Below, piece after piece: positions 43,606 to 52,941 of a stretch of DNA of 64,000 bases. Numbering within the stretch: the stretch's first letter is position 1; each line of letters starts with the position of its first letter. The translations under genes were made by a program, and so were the position numbers. The notes under the pieces were generated by a model that was not told the DNA's origin, ran no database searches, and saw only the letters and a program-made list of their open reading frames with translations. The DNA is from a bacterium (GTDB lineage: Bacteria; Vulcanimicrobiota; Xenobia; Xenobiales; JADMJV01). Location of the stretch: assembly GCA_018266105.1 (NCBI GenBank), contig JAFEBA010000018.1:91469-155468 (forward strand). The letters are read 5' to 3'.

Positions 43606-44850
43606 TCCGTAGCACCGCTCCAGGCCGTACCTTGGCGTTGCCCAGCGTGGTTCGCAACGGGCCGATCAGGCGGCTGACCGTATCGGGCGCGTTCAACAGG
43701 TCAACCGAATCCTCCAGCAGGCTGTCGAACTGTTCACTGCACCAGTTGCAAAGTTGCCGATAGACATCGTCGTGAACGACCTTCTTCTGGTGGATGTCGG
43801 TGCGCCAGCGCGAGCTGGAAAGCCAGATTGTGACGCCCGGTGGCAGCGAGGTAAAGGGCACCGCTTCCAATTGAATTCCGTATTTGACCGGCAGGATACA
43901 GGCCGGTAGATGGCTGTCGGTGTTCCAGCAAATCAGACCGCGCACGGCCAGGGCCTGACCTTGAGAAAGGGGGGGGGAGTGAGCAGGCCCTCTTTTTGCA
44001 AGTGTTCGAACCAGACCTGAGTCTGCAAAGAAGTGGGTTGAGGCAGCTGAGGTAGTTGTTCGTGACGCCATTGGCGGACGGCCTGGTAAGCCCCCAGCGA
44101 ATGAGTCCAACTGACCTGGCCATTGACTTCTTCGATGCTGGCCCGGCGCCGTTCCACCTGAGGATAGAGCATCAACTCTCGAGCCGGATCGGACGAGAGC
44201 CAGACGCGCTCCAGGCGCACCAAATTGGAATCCGCCCCAACCACCTTCTCCAGAGTGCCCTGGCGGCTGATGGGGAATCGGTCCATGTCCACTTTGGGCA
44301 GGGCCAGGCCTCCTTTACGCTGGGCGGCCAGGAAGTTCTCGGCCGAACGCTGAGGAGGTCGCATTTGCAGCCAAACATTCCACCAGGGCAGCTTGCGCAA
44401 ATAGCGGAAGCACAGACTGAGCTCGCGCTGGCCCGAGTAGTTGTGCCAGTCTCCCTTGATTCCGTTGGCATCGCACAGCAGCGGGCCCACCTCCACGGCT
44501 GAGCAACCGTCCGCCAGAGCCGCCTGGAAGGCGGTGGCCAGGGGCCCGTAGAGTGGGTCAGCCAGCATTTCGATGTCGTGCAGCCTGGCCAACCAGGGTC
44601 GCACATCAAATTCGCTGCTGAAATGAAAGTGGGCTCGGGCGCACATGCGCTCCTGGCGTAGTTGCAGGCTGTTGGCTCCCCACATGTGAGAGCCCTGAAT
44701 CAACTTCACCAGCCATAGTCCGGCTTCGCGCTGCTGGCGCTGGGCCAGCTTTTCGCGTGCTCTGGCCGCGTCCAGGGTGAAATTTCCGGCCGAATCCAGA
44801 GCCGCTTCGGCCCGTAGATCCTGGATTAGCTGCTCGAGGTCACGATTCAC
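43583..44850 (-). pseudogene. Frameshifted paralogue of the giant protein's N-terminal module
   Basis: Starts at GTG 44850 and would encode about 422 residues, but the frame breaks at a run of nine C (minus strand) at 43969-43977. The first part ends LLTPPPFLKVRPWPCAV; the continuation in another frame reads SQGQALAVRGLICWNTDSH onward and is clearly coding. One extra C, or two fewer, would restore it. It aligns with residues 1-290 of the 1,330-residue giant: GNFTLD at 22-27, then KLA, LALPKVDMDRFPI and VVHDDVYRQL near the end. Assembly error, phase variation or true decay are all possible. No own Hsp90-like ATPase sits beside it. Confidence 0.75.
43969..43977 (-). repeat. Nine-base homopolymer at frameshift point
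   Basis: A run of nine G on the plus strand (C on the coding strand) exactly where the two halves of the disrupted gene change frame. Such runs slip during replication and during sequencing. Confidence 0.85.
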
Positions 44851-44955
44851 CCGTCCTGGCCCTTCGCCGCCCTCCCCCCCCAAAATCCTTGGGGAAAACT
44901 CGTGAAACTTTTTCCACAAGGCTGAACCCTGATGGGAACGGCTTTCCAGGGTTAT

Positions 44956-44971
44956 CCACAATCTGTAGTGG
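44956..44971 (+). promoter_or_regulatory. NrdR box 1
   Basis: CCACAATCTGTAGTGG fits the 16-bp NrdR consensus (acaCwAtATaTwgTgt) at the conserved C4, A6, T9, T11, T14 positions. It is one of two boxes 32 bp apart upstream of nrdJ. Confidence 0.75.
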
Positions 44972-44987
44972 GTAGAACTTGTAGTGG

Positions 44988-45003
44988 CTACTAGATGTAG
45001 TTT
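44988..45003 (+). promoter_or_regulatory. NrdR box 2
   Basis: CTACTAGATGTAGTTT matches the NrdR consensus at C4, A6, A8, T9, T11 and T14. Spacing of 32 bp from box 1 is about three helical turns, as needed for cooperative NrdR binding. It abuts the -35 region. Confidence 0.7.
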
Positions 45004-45009
45004 TCGGGG

Positions 45010-45039
45010 TTGACTTTCGAAACTCAACCCACCTACACT
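45010..45039 (+). promoter_or_regulatory. Likely nrdJ promoter
   Basis: TTGACT (45010-45015) and TACACT (45034-45039) with an 18-bp spacer. The -35 is inside an inverted repeat GGGTTGA/TCAACCC (45007-45030). Both NrdR boxes lie directly upstream. Confidence 0.55.
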
Positions 45040-45094
45040 CAGCACTCAAAGTTTTGAAAAGTCCTCAAGACCCGAGTACTGGAAGGAGAGAGGT

Positions 45095-47623
45095 TTGTCC
45101 ACCCCCGCGATGTTGAGCAAAGAAGTAAGTAAATCAGGTAACCAACTAACCCCACTGGGAGAGAAGATCTTTTTGGATCGCTATGCCCTTAAAGACGGAA
45201 CCAAGCGTTCCTTGAAAGAGGGCGACACGGTCGTTGCGGTGGTGGATCAAAAATCTGGCCAGCGCGAAATCGGCACGGTTTTGTCCCGCAACGGCGCCGA
45301 CGTCACCGTACAACTGCGCGATGAGAGCATCATCACCTGTGCTCTGGAGCACGTCGACAAGCCGGTCGAAACCCGCGTCGAGCAGATGATGGACCGAGTG
45401 GCCCGCGGTGCTGCCGCGGTGGAAAAGCCCGAGCTGCGCGAGCGTTGGGAAGCTGAGTTCCGCTGGTTGCTGGACGAATGGAAGTTTTCGCCCGGGGGCC
45501 GTATCTGGACCGCTTGCGGTTCCGACCAGCAGTTGACCTTTTATAACTGCTACGTCATCCCCAGCCCGGTTGACTCTCGCGACGGCATTTTCAATACCCT
45601 CTCGCAGATGGCCGAGATTATGTCGCGCGGCGGCGGTGTGGGCATCAACCTCTCCACCTTGCGTCCCCGATTCGCCTACGTCAAAGGCGTCAATGGCCGT
45701 TCTTCCGGTTCTGTCAGTTGGGGCGGCCTCTACTCTTTCGTCACCGGCCTGATCGAGCAGGGCGGCTCGCGCCGCGGCGCTTTGATGCTGATTCTCAATG
45801 TCTGGCATCCAGACGTGATGGAGTTCATCAACGCCAAGCGTGAAATGGGCAAGATCACCAACGCCAATATCTCGGTGGGAATCACCGACGACTTCATGGC
45901 CGCCGTTGAAGCCGACGCCGATTGGGAACTGCGCTTCCCCGACACCAATGACCCCAACTACGCCACCGGCTGGTCGGGCAACATGACCAAATGGGTTGAG
46001 CGCGGCGGCCAGACCATCGTGCACAAGACCGTGAAAGCCCGAGAAGTCTGGAATCAGATCATCGGCAGCGCCTGGGCTTCGGCCGAACCCGGACTCTGGT
46101 TCGTCGACCGCGCCAACAATAATTCGAACTCTTACTACTACGACCAGGGCGACCTGATCTGCACCAATCCCTGCGGTGAGCAGCCTCTGCCCCAGTGGTC
46201 GGTGTGTAATCTGGGCCATATCAATCTGTCGCGTTTCGTCGCCGACGGAGAAGTCCAGTGGGATGACCTTGCCAGAGGCGTGCGCACAGCCACTCGCTTC
46301 CTGGACAACGTCATCGACGCCACACCCTACTTCTTCGACCAAAACGAAACCCAACAGAAGTCCGAGCGCCGCGTGGGCCTGGGCACGGTTGGCCTGGCCG
46401 AGATGCTCATTCGCCTGAACATTCGCTATGGGTCGGATGAGTCGCTCAAGTTCCTGGACAACCTCTACAAGTTCATCGCCCACGAGTCCTATATGGCCTC
46501 CTGCGATATCGCCGCCGAGAAGGGTTCCTTCGAACGCTTCGACGCCGACAAGTTCCTCAACAGTGGCTTCATGCGAGGCATGCCGGAAGACGTGCGCGAG
46601 GCCGTGCGCGCCAAAGGCATCCGCAACGTGACTCTGTTGACTCAGGCGCCCACCGGAACGGTCGGCACCATGATTGGCACCAGCACCGGTATCGAGCCCT
46701 TCTTCTTCTGGAGCTACTTCCGCAAGGGACGCCTGGGCGTTCACGAGGAGAAGGTCAAGGTGGTTCAGGAGTGGCAGGACGCACACCCCGGTCAGGAGCT
46801 GCCTGATTTCTTTGTCAGCGCGATGGATCTCTCTCCCGAACAACACGTACGCGTGCAGGCTGCCATCCAGCGCTGGGTGGATTCGGCCATCTCCAAGACC
46901 TGTAACTGCCCCTCCGATTTCACGGTCGAGCAGACTCGCGAACTTTATGAGCTGATGTATAAGCTGGGCTGCAAAGGTGGCACCATCTACCGCGACCAAT
47001 CGCGCGATGAGCAGGTGCTGAACCTCAAGCTGGAGGAAACCCCCGCCGCCGCCGCCCCGGCCCCTGTGGCCGCGGCCCCCGCCCCGGTCGTGCATATGGA
47101 GCCCAAGCACGAGCCCAAGATCCGTCCGCGCCCCTACAAGCGTTACGGTGTCACCGTCTCCAAGAACACGCCCGCCGGCACCGCCCACATCACTATGAAC
47201 GACGACGCCGAAGGCCGTCCTTTCGAGGTGTTCGTGGACATCGGCAAGGGTGGTTCGGACATCAAGGCTATGGCCGAGGCTCTGGGTCGTATGGCTTCGC
47301 TGGTTCTGCGCTTCAACTCACCGCTTTCTCCCAAGGAGCGGGTCAATGAGATCATCAATCAGCTTTCCGGCATCGGTGGCCCGCGCTCACTCGGCTTCGG
47401 CAAGAACCGCGTTCGATCGCTGCCCGACGCTCTGGCTCAGGCCCTGGAAGAGCAGTACCTGGAAAGCGCCGACTCCGGCGAATACCAGGAAGCTCCTCCG
47501 GTGCACCACCACGCCCCCAAAACCCAGGTCTCGGCCGACATCTGCCCCAGTTGCGGTAACGTCAGTTTCCAGGCCATCGAAGGCTGCCAGACCTGCTACA
47601 GCTGCGGCTACTCCGAGTGCTAA
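45095..47623 (+). CDS. nrdJ: B12-dependent (class II) ribonucleotide reductase
   Basis: TTG start chosen because AAGGAG lies 6 bases upstream; an ATG follows at 45110. The 842-residue protein has the class II core: NCYVIPSP, GGGVGINLSTLRPRFA, the active-site NPCGEQPLPQWSVCNLG, and QAPTGTVGTMIGTSTGIEP. Near the C-terminus are a TSCPD-like domain and a CPSCG...CYSCGYSEC zinc ribbon with the redox-active cysteines. It reduces ribonucleotides to deoxyribonucleotides with adenosylcobalamin and does not need oxygen. Two NrdR boxes upstream imply repression by dATP-loaded NrdR. No cobalamin riboswitch is visible. Confidence 0.95.
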   Translation: MSTPAMLSKEVSKSGNQLTPLGEKIFLDRYALKDGTKRSLKEGDTVVAVVDQKSGQREIGTVLSRNGADVTVQLRDESIITCALEHVDKPVETRVEQMMDRVARGAAAVEKPELRERWEAEFRWLLDEWKFSPGGRIWTACGSDQQLTFYNCYVIPSPVDSRDGIFNTLSQMAEIMSRGGGVGINLSTLRPRFAYVKGVNGRSSGSVSWGGLYSFVTGLIEQGGSRRGALMLILNVWHPDVMEFINAKREMGKITNANISVGITDDFMAAVEADADWELRFPDTNDPNYATGWSGNMTKWVERGGQTIVHKTVKAREVWNQIIGSAWASAEPGLWFVDRANNNSNSYYYDQGDLICTNPCGEQPLPQWSVCNLGHINLSRFVADGEVQWDDLARGVRTATRFLDNVIDATPYFFDQNETQQKSERRVGLGTVGLAEMLIRLNIRYGSDESLKFLDNLYKFIAHESYMASCDIAAEKGSFERFDADKFLNSGFMRGMPEDVREAVRAKGIRNVTLLTQAPTGTVGTMIGTSTGIEPFFFWSYFRKGRLGVHEEKVKVVQEWQDAHPGQELPDFFVSAMDLSPEQHVRVQAAIQRWVDSAISKTCNCPSDFTVEQTRELYELMYKLGCKGGTIYRDQSRDEQVLNLKLEETPAAAAPAPVAAAPAPVVHMEPKHEPKIRPRPYKRYGVTVSKNTPAGTAHITMNDDAEGRPFEVFVDIGKGGSDIKAMAEALGRMASLVLRFNSPLSPKERVNEIINQLSGIGGPRSLGFGKNRVRSLPDALAQALEEQYLESADSGEYQEAPPVHHHAPKTQVSADICPSCGNVSFQAIEGCQTCYSCGYSEC

Positions 47624-47644
47624 ATTAATTTAGCCCGGAACTCC

Positions 47645-47685
47645 AAAAGAGAGCCCAATCCCTCAGGGATTGGGCTCTCTTTTTT
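47645..47685. terminator. Bidirectional terminator after nrdJ
   Basis: A perfect 14-bp stem (GAGAGCCCAATCCC/GGGATTGGGCTCTC) with a TCA loop, flanked by AAAA and TTTTTT. It serves nrdJ and, on the other strand, the Rieske oxygenase gene. Confidence 0.92.
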
Positions 47686-47717
47686 GGAGTGGACGGCCCA
47701 TGTTCGCCCAACGAAGG

Positions 47718-48770
47718 TCAGGACTGGGACAAGTCCCGAGCCAGCCAATGGTGAAAAGAATACTCGCCAATCTCCAGCGAGGGCGCGTAGCGGCCCACAT
47801 CGTAGCCTTGGGATCGCAGTCCGCGCTGCACCGACTCACAGATGCCCACGTCCTCCAGTTGCACCACATGGCTGGCTTCCAGGCTGGACTGAATAAATTC
47901 GTCCTGGCAAGAGGAGTCGAAGAAGTATTCAAACACGGTCAGACAGCGGTTGGGTCCCAGCGGAATGACCCAATTGGTGTCCAGGATCGGTCCATAGCGG
48001 TTGAACATCCAGTTGGGATACAGCCAGCCGTAAACGGCCTGGTTGCCCAGACGCTCGGATGATGCGCCGCACTCTTGCAGCACCAATGAGCCCTCCACGC
48101 TGGTGCGGTAGGCATCCAGGTCCAGTTGAGCGGCCAGGGCCTGATGGGCTACCTCCACGTGGTAGCCTCCATCCAGGTAGTTGTCTACGTAGACTTTCCA
48201 GTTGCATTCCAATTCGTAACTGCGGGAAGTGACAAAACGCAGGCCTTCCAGTGAAACACGCGAGGCCAGGGGGGCGATCTGCGAGGCCAGCGATTCGCCC
48301 GAACCGGAGAAGCGCAGCCAGACCCAGGGGCCCCAGACCTCCATGGCGATTGGCTTCAGACCGTAGTCTTCACGCTTGAACTCCTTGACTGCGCCCAGTC
48401 GGGGCGCTTTGCGCAGCCGGCCATCCAGGTCATACACCCAGCCGTGATAGGGGCAGGTGAGCTGGGCCGCGCAACCTGAGCCCTCGGCCACCAGGGCGGC
48501 GTGATGCCGGCAGACATTGTAGAAAGCGCGCAGCTCCGAACCGTCCCGGGTTACCACCCAGGGTTGGTCCAGGAAACAACCGGATACGAAAGCACCCGGC
48601 TGCTCCAGTTGCTCTACTCGGCATACCGGCTGCCAACTGCGCAGCAGCACTCGCTCTTTCTCCGCCTCCAAAATGTCCTCGCGCAGATACCAGCTGGAGG
48701 GGGGAGTGGGTGAGGCGGCCATGGGCAGGGTCAGGTCAAAACGGGCAATCTCTTCAGCGATGGAATTCAT
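47718..48770 (-). CDS. Rieske non-heme iron oxygenase, alpha-subunit type
   Basis: The 350-residue protein has a Rieske [2Fe-2S] motif C87-x-H89 ... C106-P-Y-H109. A catalytic domain then contains CNWKVYVDNYLDGGYHVEVAH, with the bridging Asp and the two His ligands of the mononuclear iron. The family includes aromatic ring-hydroxylating dioxygenases and choline or glycine-betaine monooxygenases; the NYLDGGYHV form is common in the latter group. No ferredoxin or reductase gene is adjacent. It needs oxygen, so the host is probably at least facultatively aerobic. Confidence 0.9.
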   Translation of the reverse strand: MNSIAEEIARFDLTLPMAASPTPPSSWYLREDILEAEKERVLLRSWQPVCRVEQLEQPGAFVSGCFLDQPWVVTRDGSELRAFYNVCRHHAALVAEGSGCAAQLTCPYHGWVYDLDGRLRKAPRLGAVKEFKREDYGLKPIAMEVWGPWVWLRFSGSGESLASQIAPLASRVSLEGLRFVTSRSYELECNWKVYVDNYLDGGYHVEVAHQALAAQLDLDAYRTSVEGSLVLQECGASSERLGNQAVYGWLYPNWMFNRYGPILDTNWVIPLGPNRCLTVFEYFFDSSCQDEFIQSSLEASHVVQLEDVGICESVQRGLRSQGYDVGRYAPSLEIGEYSFHHWLARDLSQS

Positions 48771-48908
48771 AGCGCGGCGCTTCGCGTCCGAAAGTTAACA
48801 GCCTGTTTACATCGGCAACCAAGTTGTTCCATTTACCCCCTGGTCGAAGTCGGTTCGACCCCTAGAATAGAAATACAGAGTGTGAAGCGACGGAAAGAAG
48901 AGTGACCG

Positions 48909-49106
48909 GTGAGTTCTCTGATTCCTACCGCGAATATGGTCCCGCCGTGGCTACAACCGGCCTACAGCCCTCCCGGCGGATTCAAAGCCCAGTGCAGCGT
49001 GCGTGGTCCCATCAGTATTTTGATGGGAGCCAACCCGGACCTCAGCTTCGAGCAGGCGCAGGAGCTGATGCAGTCCCTGAAAACGAATCAGCCTCTGGCT
49101 TCTTGA
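48909..49106 (+). CDS. Small hypothetical protein
   Basis: A 65-residue frame with GTG start and typical third-position G/C. It has a Pro-rich middle (PPWLQPAYSPPGG) and a helical C-terminus (LSFEQAQELMQSLK). Overlaps the end of the convergent CorC gene by 19 nt. Support is codon use only, so it could be chance. The alternative frame from 48902 looks less coding. Confidence 0.4.
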   Translation: MSSLIPTANMVPPWLQPAYSPPGGFKAQCSVRGPISILMGANPDLSFEQAQELMQSLKTNQPLAS

Positions 49107-50458
49107 GATTCCTGCAGTTCGTCCTCGGGAGTGCGCATGTGCTTGAGAACCTTCAAGCGGTCGATGCGCAGGCCGTCCATGGACTCGACTTCCAGCCGCA
49201 GTCCGAAGGCCTCGACCACATCGCCAACCTGGGGTTTGCGTCCCAGGTGTGAAAATACCGTGCCGCCAATCGTGTCGTTGTGCTCGTCATCGATTTCCAC
49301 GTTGAAGTGATCTTCCACATCCGAAATCAGCACCAGGCCAGAGACTGAATAGAGGTTGTCGCCCAGGGAGCGGATGTCTTCGTCCTCAACCGGTGTGGTG
49401 GACTCTTCGACCTCGCCCACGATGCGTTCCAGCAGATCGCCGTAGGTCACCATGCCCGCGGTTCCGCCGAACTCGTCCAGTACCAGGGCCAGACGCGTGC
49501 GGTGCTTCTTCATCTCGCGCATCAGTTTAGAAACCGGGATGCTGCCCGGCACCGCAAAGACCTCACGCATAACGGTGGTTACCGGGGCATCCAGTCCGCG
49601 TTGCATGTTGATCGCCGAAATGACGTCCTTCAGCAGTACGACGCCTTTGATGTCATCAAGATTTTCGCCGAAGACCGGGTACCGCTCGTGGCGTTCCTCC
49701 GAAGCCAGGGCGGCCAGGTCGCGCAGGGTGGAGTCTGAGCCCACGCAGACCATCTCGGTGCGCGGCACCATTACCTGGGTGGCCACCATATCGAAGAAGC
49801 TGAAGACGCGCGAGACCATCACGCTTTCGGCCTGTTCCGAAAGACCGGCGGCTTCGCGCAAGCCCAGCAGAGCCTGAATTTCTTCCTCTGAATAGATCTG
49901 GGCGGTATGGCCGTGGCCGCCCTCAGTGGCGCGCACGCCCAGCAGGCGCAGAATCATCTGCGTCATCTTGGAGAGGAACCAGATGCCCGGGCGACAGAGA
50001 CGCAGAAAGGCTGCTGTCAGAGGAGCGGCCGCCAGCGCCACTCGAGTCGGAAACTGGATGGCCAACATTTTGGGCACCTGTTCGCCAACCACCACATGCA
50101 GCATGGTCATCAAAGCCAGGCTCAACAGAGTCAGGGCTACCGGTGAAGTCATGCCAGCCGCGCTCAAGGGCTTGCGGAAAAGCGCTTCACCGGCCGCGCC
50201 CAGAACCAGGGAGGCGATGGTGATCCCTAATTGGGAGGCTGCCACGTAGTCGTCCACGTTCTGTTTGCCGTGTTTGACCGCCTGAGCTCCGCGCACGCCT
50301 TCGCGCACCAGTTCATCAATCTTGGTCTCGCGCAGAGCCACCAGAGCGAACTCAAGGGAAACGAAGAATCCGTTGACCGCCAGGAAAAAAAACACGACGC
50401 CGACCAGCGAGCCACCGCTGAACGAGTCAAACGAACTCGCTTCAGCCAGGCTTAACAA
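49088..50458 (-). CDS. CNNM/CorC family membrane protein (DUF21-CBS-CorC)
   Basis: The 456-residue protein has a DUF21/CNNM membrane domain (about residues 1-200; FFFLAVNGFFVSLEFALVAL at the start, HVVVGEQVPKMLAIQFP typical). A CBS pair follows (about 220-350, with VMVPRTEMV and ARYPVFxEN-like RYPVFGENLDD), then a CorC/HlyC C-terminal domain. Members export or regulate Mg2+ or Co2+. The old name is hemolysin. No partner gene adjoins. Confidence 0.92.
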   Translation of the reverse strand: MLSLAEASSFDSFSGGSLVGVVFFFLAVNGFFVSLEFALVALRETKIDELVREGVRGAQAVKHGKQNVDDYVAASQLGITIASLVLGAAGEALFRKPLSAAGMTSPVALTLLSLALMTMLHVVVGEQVPKMLAIQFPTRVALAAAPLTAAFLRLCRPGIWFLSKMTQMILRLLGVRATEGGHGHTAQIYSEEEIQALLGLREAAGLSEQAESVMVSRVFSFFDMVATQVMVPRTEMVCVGSDSTLRDLAALASEERHERYPVFGENLDDIKGVVLLKDVISAINMQRGLDAPVTTVMREVFAVPGSIPVSKLMREMKKHRTRLALVLDEFGGTAGMVTYGDLLERIVGEVEESTTPVEDEDIRSLGDNLYSVSGLVLISDVEDHFNVEIDDEHNDTIGGTVFSHLGRKPQVGDVVEAFGLRLEVESMDGLRIDRLKVLKHMRTPEDELQESQEARG

Positions 50459-50533
50459 TGAAAACCACCTATGTCGCCGTCAGAACTCAAAGTTGTCTCT
50501 CTGTTTTGCAGCCGGCTGGGATTTCCTCGTGGA

Positions 50534-52207
50534 CTACTTTACTGCCCGCAGAACATTGATCAGATCGACCGCGCAGAATTTGATAAACCAGATGGCCGGC
50601 GTAAAGATCAACTGCGAAACCAGGGTCCCCAGCAACATTCCCAGCAGCAGGAATACAGCTGCGGCCCGCACGTGGGTGTTGAGCCGTTTGCCGTCCACGC
50701 ACTGGTCAGTGATGCGAGCCAGGGTGGGGTCGACGACCAGGCTTAACATGATGGTGGCCACACCATTGACCACGCTGGAAAGTAAAGTTGCCGAGCGTGC
50801 CGCTCCGGGGTTGTCGTGCAACTGGGCCCCCGCGCAGATGGCCGCCATCGTTCCCATCGAGTGGATGGACAGCACCACCACGTTTCCGATCAAGAAGAAG
50901 CCCGGCAGTTGTTTCAAGTCGCTCAGGCCCACTCCCAGCAGTCCGGGCGGCCGCAGGCAAGACGCGATGGCCGGCCAGTTGGCGGGCACCAAGCACAATC
51001 CCAGCACTTTGGGAACGGACTGATGCCGATCGATTTGCGCAATAGCCTTGTTGATCACCTCTACGAAGGTGGGCAGGAGCAGCAGTCCCAGGAACGAGCC
51101 CAGGCTGGCACCGGCCAGAACCCAGCGGAAGAGAGCTTCCAACTGTTCGACCTGGTGTTCTTTGACCAGGTGATCGGCGGTAGAGCCCAGCAGGGGGCTA
51201 TAGAACTGCTGAGAGAGGCGCGTAACCAGGAAAAACAGATTGTAGACGGCCAGGGCTACGGCCACGTTGCGGGTGACCACGGCCGAAACGCGAGAGGCGT
51301 AGGTGGTTGAAGCCAGTACCGTCAGGGCCGCGTTCAGGGCCACAATCATCCAGATTCCGCCCGCCATCTGGGCCCCTCCGGCGCCGATGGCCACCGTCGC
51401 GTTCATAATAATGTAGATGCCGAGATGCAATACCACCAGACCCAGCATTCCGCCCACGAAATTGCCCAGCCCAAGGTGAAGAGCGGTGGCGTAGACTTGT
51501 TCGGCCGGTCGTTCTTGTTTGATGACCTTGGTGGTGATAATGGCCGCCTGGGGATCCACCCAGATCGAGAAGGCGATCGCGGCAAAGGCATTTACCAACC
51601 CGGAGAGTAGCAGAGCGGTGCTGCTATATTCAGGTTTAGCGCCGCTGCAGTAGACGGCGCTGAGAGCTCCGATGGTCCAGACGGCCGTGGCAAAGACATT
51701 GAAGAGGAGAAAGCTGACGGGAATCCCGGCCAGGTCTCCCAGTCGGGCCTTGAGCGGGTAACGCCCGGCAAACTTTTCGGCCGCCTTGACGATGATGGAA
51801 GGGCGAACAAAGCTCTTAATTCCCTGGCGGTCCAGTTGCTCCACCAGATAACAGAACAAATTAACGAAGTTGGGCAGCAGCAGAAAAGAGGCCAGGCTGC
51901 CCATGGCCGATCCAAACACCACCAGTTGGATTTGCTGTAGCAACTGGGTGGTGTCGCCGGTGCGCACGGCTTCGCCCACGAAGCCGGCCATGAGTGGCAA
52001 GTAGAACATGTTGGCCAACCGGCTGATCATAAAGAAGATCGAAGAGATGGTGGTGGCCTGAGCGACTTTGCCTGTGATCACAGCTGCGGGCCGCGAAGCG
52101 ATGTTCAGGCTGCCAAGCATGGAGACCAGGCCTGAAATCACAACGACAAAGCAAAGACGGGGGTCGGAGAGCAAGTGGAGGTTCAGCAAAACTTGAATTC
52201 CATTCAA
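50534..52207 (-). CDS. Double-length Amj-like (lipid II flippase family) protein
   Basis: A 557-residue membrane protein in which two halves of about 275 residues repeat the same pattern. Half 1 has ITGKVAQATTISSIFFMISRLANMFYLPL; half 2 has VTRNVAVALAVYNLFFLVTRL and FYSPLLG. Both end with SxxVNxxATxxxSxxVDPxxxxIT-like segments (SIWVDPQAAIIT, SLVVDPTLARIT). These match Amj (DUF2837), the B. subtilis alternative to MurJ, normally about 270 residues. It may transport lipid II or another undecaprenyl-linked substrate. No murJ is visible in the window. The two halves could form a single-chain pseudo-dimer. Confidence 0.75.
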   Translation of the reverse strand: MNGIQVLLNLHLLSDPRLCFVVVISGLVSMLGSLNIASRPAAVITGKVAQATTISSIFFMISRLANMFYLPLMAGFVGEAVRTGDTTQLLQQIQLVVFGSAMGSLASFLLLPNFVNLFCYLVEQLDRQGIKSFVRPSIIVKAAEKFAGRYPLKARLGDLAGIPVSFLLFNVFATAVWTIGALSAVYCSGAKPEYSSTALLLSGLVNAFAAIAFSIWVDPQAAIITTKVIKQERPAEQVYATALHLGLGNFVGGMLGLVVLHLGIYIIMNATVAIGAGGAQMAGGIWMIVALNAALTVLASTTYASRVSAVVTRNVAVALAVYNLFFLVTRLSQQFYSPLLGSTADHLVKEHQVEQLEALFRWVLAGASLGSFLGLLLLPTFVEVINKAIAQIDRHQSVPKVLGLCLVPANWPAIASCLRPPGLLGVGLSDLKQLPGFFLIGNVVVLSIHSMGTMAAICAGAQLHDNPGAARSATLLSSVVNGVATIMLSLVVDPTLARITDQCVDGKRLNTHVRAAAVFLLLGMLLGTLVSQLIFTPAIWFIKFCAVDLINVLRAVK

Positions 52208-52332
52208 ATAATCCTTGAAATATCCTCTTTTTCTAGCTTCACAAGGGCTCCGGAAGGGATGACACCCACCTTGACGAACGCCCTGGCGAACACAAACAAA
52301 ATGTGAGTGTAGTGAAAGGAGTCTCTATCCTC

Positions 52333-52893
52333 GTGAAGAGATTTACATTTTCGGTCCTTGCAGGAGCTGCCCTCTTTGCTTCTCTCTCGGGCACCTCTTC
52401 GGCCGGCTGGCTTGAAAGAAATGACGCAGAGATTCGTATTGACGGACGAATTTACGAAGGACGCTGGCAGATGATCGGCGATCGCCCCTGGGTGAACGTA
52501 GAGTCCTTTGGTAAGGCGCTGGGCCTGCCCCGCCGCCACAATGTGAAGAATTGGTATCTGAGCAGCCAGGGGAGCCCCAAAGGCAGTCCCTTCCAGTTGC
52601 AGGTTGAGTCACTGGGCGGCAAGCTGCCCACCACCCGTTTCGGTGGTGGAACCTTCGTGGATATGCAGGCCGCCTGTCAGGCCATGAACATCCCGGTGCA
52701 TATCGATACCCGGGGACACGTCTGGGAAGTCGGCCAGGCTTACCATGGCGAGTACATGAATGGTGCTTGGGCTCGTTGGTACAACGGCAAGAACGGTAAC
52801 TACCGTGACGTGCAGCATACCTACAGCTCGAAAGACCAGGGACACTTCGAGCAGCCCCGTCCAGACTACCGAGTCCGTGACGGCCGCTGGTAA
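52333..52893 (+). CDS. Secreted protein with stalk-like (copper amine oxidase N-type) domain
   Basis: I prefer the GTG at 52333, since AAAGGAG lies 11 bases upstream, over 52303. The 186-residue product has a signal peptide (KRFTFSVLAGAALFASLSGTSSA). A first domain, IDGRIYEGRWQMIGDRPWVNVESFGKALG, resembles the stalk-type domain found at the N-terminus of copper amine oxidases and in many surface proteins. The C-terminal 70 residues are polar, rich in Tyr, His, Asn and Arg. Probably envelope-associated; function unknown. Confidence 0.7.
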   Translation: MKRFTFSVLAGAALFASLSGTSSAGWLERNDAEIRIDGRIYEGRWQMIGDRPWVNVESFGKALGLPRRHNVKNWYLSSQGSPKGSPFQLQVESLGGKLPTTRFGGGTFVDMQAACQAMNIPVHIDTRGHVWEVGQAYHGEYMNGAWARWYNGKNGNYRDVQHTYSSKDQGHFEQPRPDYRVRDGRW

Positions 52894-52915
52894 GAGCGTC
52901 CGAATGAAGAAAAAG

Positions 52916-52941
52916 AAGCCCGCTCCGGCGGGCTTTTTTTT
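52916..52941 (+). terminator. Intrinsic terminator with ATG at its end
   Basis: GCCCGC-TCCG-GCGGGC with flanking AA and an eight-T run; the T-run ends at 52941 and the next annotated start codon is 52942. Confidence 0.88.

Noticed and set aside
44985..44999. Possible B12 riboswitch before nrdJ (GCCACTA on the minus strand)
   Set aside because: Wrong strand and not the GCCACTG box; no surrounding cobalamin fold. The region is explained by NrdR boxes.
45146..47188. 680-residue open frame antisense to nrdJ
   Set aside because: It is the complement of a strongly conserved gene with biased third positions; no family motif or start signal is seen in it.
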